64,000 nucleotides of DNA from Woeseiaceae bacterium (GCA_028280615.1 JANQLK010000027.1:1-64000), one strand, 5' to 3'; shown: positions 19,708 through 29,380, counted from the stretch's first letter. The notes: generated from the sequence alone by a model not told the origin. Translations and numbers: made by a program.

Positions 19708-20616
19708 ATGCTTCGACAGCGAACGCTAAAGACCTCGATCCGCGCAACCGGCGTCGGGCTGCATACCGGTGAGAAGGTCTACATGACGCTCAGGCCGGCC
19801 GCCGTCAACGAGGGCATTACCTTTCACCGCGTCGATCTGGACGAGCCCGTTGCCGTGCCGGCCGACCCGCTGCTGGTGGGCGAGACGATGCTCGGGACGA
19901 CGCTGATCAAGGACGGCGTCAAGGTCGCCACGGTCGAGCACCTGATGTCCGCGCTCGCGGGACTCGGCATCGACAACCTGCACGTGGACCTCTCGGCCCC
20001 CGAAGTGCCGATCATGGACGGCAGCGCCGGACCGTTCATTTTCCTCCTGCAGTCCGCGGGTATCGAGGAGCAGAACGCCCCGAAGCGCTTCATCCGAATC
20101 AAGAAGGCGGTGCGCGTCGAAGACGGCGACAAGTGGGCCGAACTCCGGCCGCACAACGGTTTCAAAGTCAATTTCGAGGTGTTCTTCAATCACCCCGTGT
20201 TCAACAAACTGTCGCAGTCGGCGACGATCGACTTTTCGTCGACGTCGTTTCTGAAGGAAGTCAGTCGGGCGCGCACCTTCTGTTTCCTGCGCGACGTCGA
20301 GGCGCTGCGCGAGCGCAACCTCACGCTCGGCGGCAGCATGGACAACGCAATCGTCCTCGACGACTACCGGATTCTCAACGAGGACGGGCTTCGCTACTCG
20401 AACGAATTCGTCATCCACAAGATTCTCGACGCGATCGGCGACGTGTATCTGCTCGGGCACACGCTGATCGGCGAGTTTCGCGCCTACAAGTCCGGCCACG
20501 ACCTGAACAACAAGCTCCTGCGCGCGCTGCTCGAGCAGCAGCAGAGCTGGGAGGAGGTCACTTTCGAGGACGTACAGAAGGCGCCGATTTCCTACGCGAC
20601 GCCGTCCTACGCCTAG
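19708..20616 (+). CDS. lpxC: UDP-3-O-acyl-N-acetylglucosamine deacetylase
   Basis: The zinc amidase committing UDP-acyl-GlcNAc to lipid A synthesis. It has 302 residues, about the usual length. [10 protein letters not shown] is at the N-terminus. Zinc ligands by alignment are His78 (TVEHLMSAL), His237 and Asp241 (HKILDAIGD); the general-base histidine is His264 ([11 protein letters not shown]). Its presence shows an outer membrane with LPS. A TATGAT-like -10 lies near 19598 but has no clear -35. A short stem (20616-20629) lies in the 22-nt convergent gap with the next gene. Confidence 0.96.
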   Translation: MLRQRTLKTSIRATGVGLHTGEKVYMTLRPAAVNEGITFHRVDLDEPVAVPADPLLVGETMLGTTLIKDGVKVATVEHLMSALAGLGIDNLHVDLSAPEVPIMDGSAGPFIFLLQSAGIEEQNAPKRFIRIKKAVRVEDGDKWAELRPHNGFKVNFEVFFNHPVFNKLSQSATIDFSSTSFLKEVSRARTFCFLRDVEALRERNLTLGGSMDNAIVLDDYRILNEDGLRYSNEFVIHKILDAIGDVYLLGHTLIGEFRAYKSGHDLNNKLLRALLEQQQSWEEVTFEDVQKAPISYATPSYA

Positions 20617-20638
20617 CCCGCATCCGGGCAAGACGCGC

Positions 20639-20941
20639 TCATGCCGGGTGAGACACCCGCACTTTCAATGCATTGACCGATTCGCCGGCCTTCCGCGCGG
20701 CCTCGAGCAGGATTCGCTCCTCGAAGCGCAGACGCGCCGCGCAGGCCGGCGACCTGGCCACGACGATCAGGATTCCTTCGGATTTGACACTTGCGGCCAC
20801 GATGCAGCCCGACAGCTCCGCCGTCAGGGCCGCGGACAGCGTGGCGGTCAGCGCGCCGATGGACTCCGCGCGGCCCAGGACGTCAGCTAACTCCCTGTTT
20901 TTTTGAGAGTTTAGTAGGTCGCTGAGCTTGTTACCGGGCAT
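20639..20941 (-). CDS. DciA-like DUF721 protein
   Basis: A 100-residue protein that fits DUF721. Its N-terminal helical part is followed by a compact domain with GCIVAASVKSEGILIVVARSPACAARLRFEERILLEA, the KH-like fold pattern in which this family ends its core (LKVRVSHP). DciA proteins interact with and load the replicative helicase DnaB in bacteria lacking DnaC. The same gene type lies between lpxC and secA in Pseudomonas, which supports the call. It is transcribed towards lpxC and away from the M23 gene. It is among the shorter family members. The symbol is withheld because no experiment ties this copy to helicase loading. Confidence 0.72.
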   Translation of the reverse strand: MPGNKLSDLLNSQKNRELADVLGRAESIGALTATLSAALTAELSGCIVAASVKSEGILIVVARSPACAARLRFEERILLEAARKAGESVNALKVRVSHPA

Positions 20942-21043
20942 CGAAATGTGATCTGGTTGGCAAAAAGGCGAATTCCGGGGTGACCGAGGTCACCGTTCGC
21001 GGGGCCCGTTCTTGTAATAAATCCCGACATTATGCATAGTTTT

Positions 21044-21136
21044 TACCTCGACAAAGGCATACCCGTTGAAAAGCGGGGTCGCAAATCCACCGGTCTAAGG
21101 GACGCGTTCCTACGACAGCGGGGCTACCGAACGATG
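21044..21136 (+). ncRNA. Predicted class I cyclic di-GMP riboswitch aptamer (GEMM-I)
   Basis: The leader of the M23 gene aligns block by block with the known Vc2 aptamer. ACAAAGGCATACC (21051-21063) matches the GGCAAACC segment. A hairpin ACCCGTT-GAAA-AGCGGGGT follows, with a GAAA tetraloop at 21068-21071. GTCGCAAATCCACCGGTCTAA matches the conserved GACGCAAAGCC..CCGGCCUAA. A GGGA-CGCG-TTCC hairpin comes next, and AGCGGGGCTACCGA (21117-21130) matches the conserved 3' strand. The base equivalent to G20 appears to be G (21056), which favours c-di-GMP over the cGAMP-sensing variants. Outer ends are approximate. It lies about 90 nt before the ATG of the M23 gene. Confidence 0.85.
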
Positions 21137-21141
21137 CTCGA

Positions 21142-21180
21142 CTGCAAGCACACACTACGAAAACGAGAAGCGTCTTGCAG
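21142..21180 (+). promoter_or_regulatory. Inverted repeat in the riboswitch expression platform
   Basis: CTGCAAG (21142-21148) and CTTGCAG (21174-21180) can pair across a 25-nt loop directly after the aptamer. No T-run follows, so control of translation or RNA stability is likelier than classical termination. The M23 start at 21226 has no strong ribosome site, which fits a regulated start but does not prove it. Confidence 0.4.
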
Positions 21181-21225
21181 CGCTACTAACAATAATCTAA
21201 ACCGAGCGCGGTCCGGACTACTTCG

Positions 21226-22158
21226 ATGAACGTTGTAATTTTTGGCAAGGGGCTGGGCAAGCCCCGGCAGTGGAATCTGTCCGGAGTGGCGGTTGGCCTG
21301 GTCGGTACGGCGGCCGTCGCCGTGATCGGCGGTCTCGCATTCGCGAGCGGCTATTTCTACTCGTCAGTAACGGGATCCGGCGTCAGCCAGTCGCAGATTG
21401 CGCGACTGACCGAGGACCTGGCCGACGAGCAGGCACGGATCTCCGACATCCGCCACGAGAAGGAAGACACTCTCGACGCGCTGGCTCTGAGGATCGCGCA
21501 GATGAACGCCCGCGTCATTCGTCTCGACGCGCTCGGCCGGCGCCTGACGGACATGGCCGAGATCGACGACGGCGAGTTCAATTTCGATGCCGACCCGGCG
21601 CTCGGCGGCCCCGAGGAGCCCGATACCACCGGCTCGAATGTCGCCGTTCCGGACGTGCTCGAGGCAATGGCGGCGCTGGACAGCCAGCTGGATAACCGCG
21701 AAGCACAGCTCTGGGTTCTCGAGGGCGTACTCATGAACGAGAATCTGCGCGAGCGGGTCTATCCGCAGGGACGCCCGGTGTCCTCGGGCTGGATTTCCTC
21801 CTACTTCGGCAAGCGCACCGATCCGTTCACGGGCAAGCCGGCAAATCACACGGGCATCGACTTCGCCGGGAAGCTGGGCCAGGAGATCGAGGCCGTCGCA
21901 GATGGTGTCGTGAGCTGGTCAGGCGACCGCTACGGCTACGGCATCATGGTCGAAATCAACCACGGTAACGGCTACGCCACGCGCTATGCCCACAATTCCG
22001 AGAACCTTGTCCAAGTCGGCGATGAGGTAAAGAAGGGGCAGACTGTCGCCCTGATGGGCGAAACCGGCCGTGCGACCGGCCCCAATCTTCACTTCGAAGT
22101 GCTCAAGAACGGTCGCCGTGTGAACCCGGTCAACTTCATCCGGGAATCCTCCAAGTAA
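21226..22158 (+). CDS. M23 (LytM-type) envelope peptidase-like protein with altered catalytic motif
   Basis: 310 residues: an N-terminal membrane anchor (about 19-45), a periplasmic coiled coil (about 52-105), then an M23/LytM domain (about 190-305). The zinc ligands are present as His208 and Asp212 (HTGID) and His289. The first catalytic histidine is His256 (RYAHNSEN). The second, usually the first H of HxH, is Asn287 (GPNLHFEV). M23 domains cut peptidoglycan peptide crosslinks or, when degenerate, activate amidases. Pseudomonas has an M23 protein at the same place between lpxC and secA. The leader carries a predicted c-di-GMP riboswitch. Whether it is an active hydrolase is uncertain. Confidence 0.85.
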   Translation: MNVVIFGKGLGKPRQWNLSGVAVGLVGTAAVAVIGGLAFASGYFYSSVTGSGVSQSQIARLTEDLADEQARISDIRHEKEDTLDALALRIAQMNARVIRLDALGRRLTDMAEIDDGEFNFDADPALGGPEEPDTTGSNVAVPDVLEAMAALDSQLDNREAQLWVLEGVLMNENLRERVYPQGRPVSSGWISSYFGKRTDPFTGKPANHTGIDFAGKLGQEIEAVADGVVSWSGDRYGYGIMVEINHGNGYATRYAHNSENLVQVGDEVKKGQTVALMGETGRATGPNLHFEVLKNGRRVNPVNFIRESSK

Positions 22159-22351
22159 TCACGCGTCAGCGCGCTTGACCGGAATCTGGCGGCCGGCAGC
22201 CGAGCCGCTTGTGATCGCGAGGATCGCCCACAATTCCAGCAAATAGCGGCGATTTTGCATTCTAAATGCGTCGCCGAAACCCTAAAATACAGCGCTTTGC
22301 CCGGCCGGGACCGTATGCCGCCCGGCCGCCAGCCGTATCCAGGAGTGCCTC

Positions 22352-25288
22352 GTGGCCAACTTTTTGACCCGAATCTTCGGCAGCCGCAACCAGCGCCTGT
22401 TGCGCCAGTACTCGAAGATCGTCAAGCGCATCAACGCGCTCGAGGATGAACTCAAGGCCCTGGACGACGCCGCCCTCAAGGCAAAAACGGACGAGTTCAA
22501 GCGGCGCTACGCGGACGGCGAGACTCTCGACGAACTGCTGCCCGAAGCCTTTGCCGTTGCGCGCGAGGCGTCGGTACGCACGCTCGGAATGCGGCCGTTC
22601 GATGTCCAGCTGATTGGCGGCATGGTGCTGAATGACGGCAACATCGCCGAGATGCGCACGGGCGAGGGTAAGACCCTCGTTGCGACGCTGCCGTCCTATC
22701 TGAACGCGCTGAGCGGCGACGGCGTTCATGTCGTCACCGTCAACGAATACCTGGCCCAGCGCGACGCCGACTGGATGCGGCCCGTGTACGAGTTTCTGGG
22801 GCTCACGGTCGGTGTGTCCAGGAGCGGGCAGACCCAGGACGAGAAACGCGTCGCCTACAACGCCGACATCACCTATGCGACCAACAACGAACTGGGCTTC
22901 GACTACCTGCGCGACAACCTCGCGTTTTCCACCGCCGACAAGGTGCAGCGCGCGCTCAACTTCGCCGTCGTCGACGAGGTCGATTCTATCCTGATCGACG
23001 AGGCGCGCACGCCGCTGATCATCTCCGGGCCGGCCGAGTCCAGCACCGAGCTGTACGCGGCGATCAACAAGCTGATTCCGAAGCTCAAGCCGCACGAGGA
23101 CGGCGATGCGCCAAGAAACTACGAGATCGAGGCGCGCAAGGTGGAGTTGCGGGAGAAGGGCGGCAAGCCCGCGAGCATCCCCGATCACGACGGCAACGTC
23201 GTCGCTCTCGAACTCGCGATCGAGTTTGCGGACGAGCGCCAGGCGGACGTCGTGCTGCAGGACGGCAAGGGCAAGACGCCGGTATGCCGAATCATCCCCC
23301 GCGGCGATTACACGATCGATGAGAAGGCCAAGCAGGCCTATGTCACCGAGGATGGCAACGAGAAGGTCGAGAAGTTGATGGCCAAGGCCGGATTGCTCGA
23401 GCCCGGCGAGAGCCTGTACGACGCGGCGAACATCCGGCTGGTCCACCACCTGAACGCCGCGCTGCGCGCGCACGCGATCTACCAGAAGGATGTGGAGTAC
23501 ATCGTCAAGGACGGCGAGATCGTCATCGTCGACGAGTTCACGGGCCGCACGATGCCCGGACGGCGCTGGTCCGACGGCCTGCACCAGGCCATCGAAGCCA
23601 AGGAAGGCGTCAACATCAAGCAGGAAAACCAGACGATCGCGTCGATTACATTCCAGAACTACTTCCGCCTGTACAACAACCTGTCGGGCATGACGGGCAC
23701 CGCCGATACCGAGGCGTTCGAGTTCCAGTCGATCTACGGCCTCGAAGTCGTCATCATCCCGACCCATAAGCCGATGGTGCGCGACGATGCCGCCGACCTC
23801 GTGTACCTGACTCAATCGGACAAGTTCGAAGCCATCATCGAGGACATCAGCGACTGCCGCGAGCGCGGCCAGCCCGTGCTGGTCGGCACAACGTCGATCG
23901 AGACCTCCGAGCTGCTGTCGGGCATCCTCAAAAAGCGCGGCATCGAGCACAGCGTGCTCAACGCCAAGCAGCACGAGCGCGAGGCGCACATCGTGCAGAA
24001 TGCGGGCAAGCCCGGTGCGATCACCATCGCGACCAACATGGCCGGTCGCGGCACCGACATCGTGCTCGGCGGCAACCTCGACGCCGCGCTCGAAGCTGCC
24101 GGCGACGGCGCCCAGGAAGAGTCCGTCCGCGAAGAGTGGCAGGAGCGGCACGATGCCGTGCTGGCCTCGGGGGGGCTGCACATCGTGGGCACCGAGCGTC
24201 ACGAGTCGCGGCGTATCGACAACCAGCTGCGCGGCCGCTCGGGCCGCCAGGGCGATCCGGGCTCCAGCCGCTTCTACCTGTCGATGGAAGACACGCTGAT
24301 GCGCATCTTCGGCGACCCCGAGCGGACCAAGGCTTTGCTGTCGCGCGCGGGCATGCGCGAGGGCGAAGCGATCGAGAGCAAACTGTTGTCGCGGCAGATC
24401 GAGCGTGCCCAACGCAAGGTCGAGGCGCACAACTTCGACATTCGCAAGAACCTGCTCGAGTACGACGACGTCGCCAACGACCAGCGCAAGGTCGTCTACC
24501 ACCAGCGCTCCGAGCTCATGGATGCCGAGGAGATCGGCGATTCGGTTGCGGCGATTCGCGAAGAGGTCGTCGAGGATACCGTGGCCCTGCACGTGCCGCC
24601 GGGCAGCCTCGAGGAGCAATGGGATACGGAGGGCCTCTCCAAGGCGCTCGAGTCCGAGTTCGGCGTCGAGGTCGACGTCAGCAAGCTCGTGCACGACGAT
24701 CCGACGATCAACGATGACGGCATCCGCGAGTTCTGCGTCCGGAAGGCGGCCGAGGCCTATGCCGAGAAAGAGACGCAGGTCGGCGAAGACCTCATGCGCA
24801 ACGTCGAGAAGCAGGTCATGCTCAGGCAGCTCGACCACCACTGGAAGGAGCATCTCGCCGCGATGGACCATTTGCGCCAGGGCATCGGCCTGCGCAGTTT
24901 CGCGCAGAAAAACCCGAAGCAGGAGTACAAGCGCGAGGCGTTCGAGATGTTCGGCACGATGCTCGACCAGGTCAAGCACGACACGATCAGTATCCTCGCG
25001 CGCATCCGCATCCAGAGCGAGTCGGAACTGGCCCGCATGGAGGAGCAGCGCAAGCGTGCGGAGGCAATGGAGTTCCGTCATGCGCAGGCCTCGGCGCTTG
25101 GCGCCGGGCAGCAGCCCGAAGGGCAGGTGAAGGCCGCAGCCGCCGGCAACTTGCGGCGGGCAGCGCCGGCGCCGGCCTCGTCACCCATCGCAACCTTCAA
25201 GCGCGAAGAGCGCAAGATTGGCCGCAACGAGCCCTGTCCCTGCGGTTCCGGAAAAAAGTACAAGCAGTGCCACGGCAAGCTCACGTAG
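22352..25288 (+). CDS. secA: Preprotein translocase ATPase SecA
   Basis: The motor of the Sec export pathway, acting at SecYEG. It has 978 residues and starts at GTG with AGGAG 6 nt upstream. [14 protein letters not shown] is Walker A, the [22 protein letters not shown] segment carries the DEAD-type motif, and [14 protein letters not shown] and [12 protein letters not shown] are motor motifs V-VI. The tail [16 protein letters not shown] is the zinc/SecB-binding SEC-C motif. The 193-nt gap upstream has a TAAAAT -10-like element at 22283-22288. There is no SecM-like arrest gene; the M23 gene occupies that place. Confidence 0.97.
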   Translation: MANFLTRIFGSRNQRLLRQYSKIVKRINALEDELKALDDAALKAKTDEFKRRYADGETLDELLPEAFAVAREASVRTLGMRPFDVQLIGGMVLNDGNIAEMRTGEGKTLVATLPSYLNALSGDGVHVVTVNEYLAQRDADWMRPVYEFLGLTVGVSRSGQTQDEKRVAYNADITYATNNELGFDYLRDNLAFSTADKVQRALNFAVVDEVDSILIDEARTPLIISGPAESSTELYAAINKLIPKLKPHEDGDAPRNYEIEARKVELREKGGKPASIPDHDGNVVALELAIEFADERQADVVLQDGKGKTPVCRIIPRGDYTIDEKAKQAYVTEDGNEKVEKLMAKAGLLEPGESLYDAANIRLVHHLNAALRAHAIYQKDVEYIVKDGEIVIVDEFTGRTMPGRRWSDGLHQAIEAKEGVNIKQENQTIASITFQNYFRLYNNLSGMTGTADTEAFEFQSIYGLEVVIIPTHKPMVRDDAADLVYLTQSDKFEAIIEDISDCRERGQPVLVGTTSIETSELLSGILKKRGIEHSVLNAKQHEREAHIVQNAGKPGAITIATNMAGRGTDIVLGGNLDAALEAAGDGAQEESVREEWQERHDAVLASGGLHIVGTERHESRRIDNQLRGRSGRQGDPGSSRFYLSMEDTLMRIFGDPERTKALLSRAGMREGEAIESKLLSRQIERAQRKVEAHNFDIRKNLLEYDDVANDQRKVVYHQRSELMDAEEIGDSVAAIREEVVEDTVALHVPPGSLEEQWDTEGLSKALESEFGVEVDVSKLVHDDPTINDDGIREFCVRKAAEAYAEKETQVGEDLMRNVEKQVMLRQLDHHWKEHLAAMDHLRQGIGLRSFAQKNPKQEYKREAFEMFGTMLDQVKHDTISILARIRIQSESELARMEEQRKRAEAMEFRHAQASALGAGQQPEGQVKAAAAGNLRRAAPAPASSPIATFKREERKIGRNEPCPCGSGKKYKQCHGKLT

Positions 25289-25680
25289 CGAAACTCAACG
25301 TCGTCGCGGGAATCCTGGTCGACTCATCGGAGCGGGTGCTCATCGCCGAACGTCTGGGGGACGGCCCCTTCCACGGCCTGTGGGAATTCCCCGGCGGCAA
25401 GATTCACGCCGGCGAAGACGCGAAGCGCGCGCTCGCGCGCGAACTCAACGAGGAAATCGGCATCGAGGTCGGGCACGCGTCGTCGTTCATGCACCTCGAA
25501 CATCGCTATTCCGACCGGCACGTGGCGATCGAGTTCTTTCTCATAAGAAGCTGGGAGCCCGAGCCCGAGGGTCTCGAGGGCCAGGCGCTCGAATGGGTGC
25601 CCGTCGATCGGCTGGAAGAAGCCAGGCTGCTGCCGGCCGATGAGCCTGTCGTTGCCGAGCTGAAGCTCAGACTATCGTGA
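25267..25680 (+). CDS. mutT: 8-oxo-dGTP diphosphatase MutT (Nudix)
   Basis: Hydrolyses oxidised guanine nucleotides to prevent A:T to C:G transversions. It has 137 residues. The Nudix box fits G-x5-E-x7-REU-x-EE-x-G-U as [18 protein letters not shown] followed by NEEIGI at about residues 43-66. The GTG at 25267 lies inside the end of secA (22-nt overlap); no later start precedes the conserved first strand ([10 protein letters not shown]). The secA-mutT order is the same as in E. coli. Confidence 0.9.
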   Translation: MPRQAHVAKLNVVAGILVDSSERVLIAERLGDGPFHGLWEFPGGKIHAGEDAKRALARELNEEIGIEVGHASSFMHLEHRYSDRHVAIEFFLIRSWEPEPEGLEGQALEWVPVDRLEEARLLPADEPVVAELKLRLS

Positions 25681-25684
25681 AGCG

Positions 25685-26491
25685 TCAGCAGATGCTGAGC
25701 TTGAAGGCCACGTCCTTGTCGGTCTGAATGGCGCGACTGTCGATCGTCGACCATGCGAGGAAGCGCACGGTGAAGCGGTGCTGGCTGCCGCTGATCTCCG
25801 GAAACAGCGACAGGTGGTCGGCCAGGCTCACGCGGATAAGCCGGCAGGAGACGTCGCGATCGACGTTGTGTTGGTACATACCGTTGATCGCCAGCTTGTC
25901 GATGGCGTCCGCGCTCTCCCGGATCAACCACAGCACTTCGCTTGCGGCATCGCAGAGCGGCCGTAAGGCGCCGATCCAGCTGTCCAGGTCCGCCGTGCGG
26001 CGTTTGAAGCTCTGCCGGAGCCAGTGACTGTACTCGGGAAGGTCGAATTCGCAGGTGCCGCCCGGAATCGCGCTGCGGTGCTTGATCGCATTCAGGAATT
26101 CGCTCTGTTTGAGCGGCGCGAGGTAGCCCGTGCCCGTCGCCGCGATTTCCTCGCGATTCCTGGACAGATTGTCGATCAGCGTATCGAGTCGCTTGCCGTC
26201 CACGCCCGGCTGCTGCCGATACCGCGTGAGCGTCATTAGCTGCTGGTCGAGTTCCTTGTGGACCTCGCTGCGCACGTCGCCTCGCGACAGTATGGCCAGC
26301 ATGTCGAGCAGCGTCGACACCGTGGCGCGCGTGGCCCAGTCCGCTTCGAGTTCGAGGTTGTAGAGCAACTGCTGGTACAGGAATTCGAGCCTCAGAAACG
26401 TACGCATGCGCTCGCTCAGGGGTTGCTCGTAGTAGGCATTGTCGGGCAACGCCTCTGGCCGCACTTTTCCTGCAGGCTTCACCATGCGCAT
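25685..26491 (-). CDS. zapD: Cell division protein ZapD
   Basis: An FtsZ-associated protein that bundles Z-ring filaments by binding the FtsZ C-terminal peptide. It has 268 residues and fits the ZapD/DUF1342 family: YEQPLSERMRTFLRLEFLYQ at the N-terminus, GGTCEFDLPEYSHWL in the middle, and EISGSQHRFTVRFL near the C-terminus. It faces mutT tail to tail with a 4-nt gap. The small zinc protein YacG that often follows zapD in other gammaproteobacteria is absent. Confidence 0.93.
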   Translation of the reverse strand: MRMVKPAGKVRPEALPDNAYYEQPLSERMRTFLRLEFLYQQLLYNLELEADWATRATVSTLLDMLAILSRGDVRSEVHKELDQQLMTLTRYRQQPGVDGKRLDTLIDNLSRNREEIAATGTGYLAPLKQSEFLNAIKHRSAIPGGTCEFDLPEYSHWLRQSFKRRTADLDSWIGALRPLCDAASEVLWLIRESADAIDKLAINGMYQHNVDRDVSCRLIRVSLADHLSLFPEISGSQHRFTVRFLAWSTIDSRAIQTDKDVAFKLSIC

Positions 26492-26563
26492 ATTCTGCGC
26501 TTCTGTACGAGGCTCGGCAAATCAGGGACGAATTGCCTGTCGCCGATCGGCGACGGATGCCGT

Positions 26564-27178
26564 TTAGCGATGTTCCGCGGCGGTCCGCAGCAGGACGTCG
26601 TGCAGCGCATCCACCTGCGCGAGGGTGTCCTCCAGGCTGCCGGAGTTGTCGATGACGTGGTCCGCAATAGCCAGGCGTTGCTCGCGGCTTGCCTGCGCCG
26701 CCAGGATACGCCGCGCGCCACCCTCGCTTTCCCCGTCGCGCTCGATCAGGCGTCGTACCTGGTCGTTTTCGTCGCAATCGACGACGATTACGCGGTCGAC
26801 CGACGACTTGAGCGACGATTCCGTGAGCAGCGGAACGACCAGGAGCTGGTAGGCGCCTCGACCCTCGGCCGCCAGCGCCAGCGCGGTGTCGCGTATTCGC
26901 GGATGCAGTATGGCTTCGAGCCGTTTCCGGGCGTCGTCGTCCGAGAATATGATGCGCCGCATCGCCGGCCGGTCGAGCGTGCCGTCGTCGCCGATGACCC
27001 GGTCGCCGAACTCCTCGGCGATCTCCCCGAGCGCGGGCCGGCCCGGCTCGACGATCTCGCGGGCGATGACGTCCGTGTCGATGACGTTCGCGCCGAGTTC
27101 GCCCAGGCGTTCGGCAGCCATCGACTTGCCGCTGGCGATGCCGCCGGTCAGCCCGACAATCAGGGAATTCGATGCCAC
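26564..27178 (-). CDS. coaE: Dephospho-CoA kinase
   Basis: Catalyses the last step of coenzyme A synthesis. It has 204 residues. The P-loop GLTGGIASGKS is at 9-19, DTDVIAREIVEPG is the conserved Asp segment, and LHPRI and VVPLLTE are further family marks. It lies 4 nt downstream of pilD and upstream of zapD, the coaE-zapD neighbourhood seen in E. coli and Pseudomonas. Confidence 0.95.
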   Translation of the reverse strand: MASNSLIVGLTGGIASGKSMAAERLGELGANVIDTDVIAREIVEPGRPALGEIAEEFGDRVIGDDGTLDRPAMRRIIFSDDDARKRLEAILHPRIRDTALALAAEGRGAYQLLVVPLLTESSLKSSVDRVIVVDCDENDQVRRLIERDGESEGGARRILAAQASREQRLAIADHVIDNSGSLEDTLAQVDALHDVLLRTAAEHR

Positions 27179-27182
27179 GATG

Positions 27183-28064
27183 TCAGAAAGGCAGTTTGAG
27201 TACGCTCTTGATCGTATCGCCGAACATCATCACCAGCCAGCCCGCCGCGGCCAGGAAGGGTCCAAACGGCATGGGAACCTGGCGGTCGCGGCCCCGGATG
27301 ACGATCAGTGCGATGCCGAGCACGGCGCCGACCACGGCGGACATCATGATGATCGTGAACAGGGCCTGGTAACCCAGCCATGCGCCGAGCGCGCCCAGCA
27401 GCTTGAAGTCGCCGTAGCCCATGCCTTCCTTGCCGGTTGCGAGCTTGAAGATCCAGTAAAACGACCAGAGACTCAGGTAGCCGATAGCGGCGCCGATGAT
27501 CGCGTCGGAACTGGGGATGAACAGCACTTCGCTGCCGGGCTGTGGGTGAAACAGGCTCATCAGCAGACCGACCCACAACAGCGGCAGCACGATCGAATCG
27601 GGGATGAGCTGGCGATCGAAATCGATCAGTGAAATCACGATCAGGCACAGCGTCAGCAGGATGGCCATGCCCGCTTCCAGGCCGAAGCCGAAGCGCCAGG
27701 CGACCAGCGCCGCGAGCAGAGCCGTACTTGCCTCGACCAGCGGGTAGCGCGCGGAGATCGCCGTCTTGCAGGCCGCGCAGCGGCCGCGCAGAAACAGGTA
27801 GCTCAGGACCGGGATATTCTGGTGAGGCTTGATCGCGACGCCGCAGCCCGGGCAGCGTGAGCTCGGGACGAGCAGGTTGAACCGGCCCTCGGGCAGTTCG
27901 GAGGCGGGCTCATTCATGAGGTCGCTGCACTGCGCCCGCCAGTCGCGCTCCATCATCAGCGGCAGCCGGTATATGACGACGTTCAGGAAGCTGCCGACCA
28001 GCAGTGCGAACAGGAAGACGACCGACGCGAAGACGGCCGGTGCCTGACCGAGCAGTTCAGCCAT
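27183..28064 (-). CDS. pilD: Type IV prepilin peptidase / N-methyltransferase PilD
   Basis: An inner-membrane aspartic protease that cleaves prepilin leaders and methylates the new N-terminus. It has 293 residues and about eight transmembrane segments. The cytoplasmic zinc domain has Cys71, Cys74, Cys96 and Cys99. Catalytic aspartates lie in IDFDRQLIPD (near 148-156) and in the GYGDFKLLGALGAWLG segment (near 220). It precedes coaE and follows pilC by 98 nt. Likely substrates include the two pilins encoded 3-4 kb upstream. Confidence 0.95.
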   Translation of the reverse strand: MAELLGQAPAVFASVVFLFALLVGSFLNVVIYRLPLMMERDWRAQCSDLMNEPASELPEGRFNLLVPSSRCPGCGVAIKPHQNIPVLSYLFLRGRCAACKTAISARYPLVEASTALLAALVAWRFGFGLEAGMAILLTLCLIVISLIDFDRQLIPDSIVLPLLWVGLLMSLFHPQPGSEVLFIPSSDAIIGAAIGYLSLWSFYWIFKLATGKEGMGYGDFKLLGALGAWLGYQALFTIIMMSAVVGAVLGIALIVIRGRDRQVPMPFGPFLAAAGWLVMMFGDTIKSVLKLPF

Positions 28065-28162
28065 TCGAAGCTCCGTGCCGCGGGTACGCTTGCGCGCAGC
28101 GCGGCGGCTCCGGGATGCGGGGTGCCGGGGACACCGTCAGTCCGCTCGGCGTCGTCGTCGGT

Positions 28163-29380
28163 CTATACGACCGAACCCATCTTGAAAATCGGCAGATACA
28201 TGGCGACGACCAGGCCACCGACGAGGACGCCGAGGATTGCCATGATCATCGGCTCCAGCAGGGCACTCAGGTTGTCGACCGCGTTGTCGACCTCCTCTTC
28301 GTAGAAGTCGGCGACCTTCGCGGACATCGCGTCGAGAGAACCGGACTCCTCACCGACCGCGATCATCTGGATGACCATGTTCGGGAACAGCCCCGATACT
28401 TCCATCGACTGCTGCAGGCGCTGGCCCGTCGCGACCTCGTCGCGCATGTCAAGCACAGCCTCCTCGAACACGATATTGCCGGTCGCGCCGGCGACCGATT
28501 CGAGGGCCTCGACGAGCGGTACGCCGGCCGCGAACATCGTCGACAGCGTCCGCGAGAAGCGCGCGATCGCGGCTTTCGACATGATTGGCCCGACGATCGG
28601 CGCCTTGAGCGCCAACCGGTCGAGGTTCTGGCGCAACGTGCGCGAACGCTTCTTGAAATACAAGAACGCGGAAATACCGCCGCCGATGGCGATGGCGAGT
28701 ATCCAGCCCTTCTGGCGCACGAACAACGACAGGTCGATAACCATGCGGGTGAACGAAGGCAGGTCGGCGCCGAAGCCCTGGAACAGGTCTTCGAAGGCCG
28801 GGATGACGAAAATAAGCAGGATGACGGTCACGATCAGGGCCACGGCCAGCACCGCCATCGGGTAGGTCAGCGCCTTCTTGATCTTTTTCTTGATCGCCTC
28901 GGTCTTTTCCTTGTAGGTCGCGATTTTGTCGAGCAGCGTCTCCAGCGCGCCGGCCTGCTCGCCCGACTCGACGAGGTTCACGAACAGGTCGTCAAAATAG
29001 ATCGGGTGCTTGCCCAGCGCTTCGGCCAGCGACGCGCCGCCCTCGACGTCAGTCTTGATTGCCAGGATCAGCTGCTGCATCGCGGCGTTTTCGTGACCCG
29101 ATCCGACGATCTCGAACGACTGGACGAGCGGAATACCGGCGGCGAGCATGGTCGCGAGCTGACGGCTGAACACGGCGATATCGCCGGTCGTGATCTTCGC
29201 CTTCTTGGCGAACATGCTCTGGCGCTCCTTGCGGATGCGCGTCGGCACGACGCCCTGGCGGCGAAGGTCGGCGCGGACCGACGCCTCGTCGCCGGCCATG
29301 GCCTTGCCCTTGACCTTCTTGCCCTTGGTGTCCTTGCCTTCCCAGAGGAAGGGCACCTTCACGATTGCTGTCTCAGCCAT
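28163..29380 (-). CDS. pilC: Type IV pilus inner-membrane platform protein PilC
   Basis: The polytopic platform that couples PilB and PilT ATPases to pilus assembly. It has 405 residues with two GspF/T2SSF repeats, each with ARFSRTL or AVFSRQLATML-type openings (GIPLVQSFEIV, GVPLVEALESV), and three transmembrane segments. The first part matches FLWEGKDTKGKKVKG. It lies 43 nt downstream of pilB. Confidence 0.95.
   Translation of the reverse strand: MAETAIVKVPFLWEGKDTKGKKVKGKAMAGDEASVRADLRRQGVVPTRIRKERQSMFAKKAKITTGDIAVFSRQLATMLAAGIPLVQSFEIVGSGHENAAMQQLILAIKTDVEGGASLAEALGKHPIYFDDLFVNLVESGEQAGALETLLDKIATYKEKTEAIKKKIKKALTYPMAVLAVALIVTVILLIFVIPAFEDLFQGFGADLPSFTRMVIDLSLFVRQKGWILAIAIGGGISAFLYFKKRSRTLRQNLDRLALKAPIVGPIMSKAAIARFSRTLSTMFAAGVPLVEALESVAGATGNIVFEEAVLDMRDEVATGQRLQQSMEVSGLFPNMVIQMIAVGEESGSLDAMSAKVADFYEEEVDNAVDNLSALLEPMIMAILGVLVGGLVVAMYLPIFKMGSVV

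Noticed and set aside
21032..21229. A 65-codon plus-strand open frame upstream of the M23 gene
   Set aside because: It runs straight through the conserved c-di-GMP aptamer blocks, has no ribosome site, and its product looks random.
22262..25081. A 939-codon open frame antisense to secA
   Set aside because: An artefact of GC-rich codon use; the sense strand encodes an unmistakable SecA.
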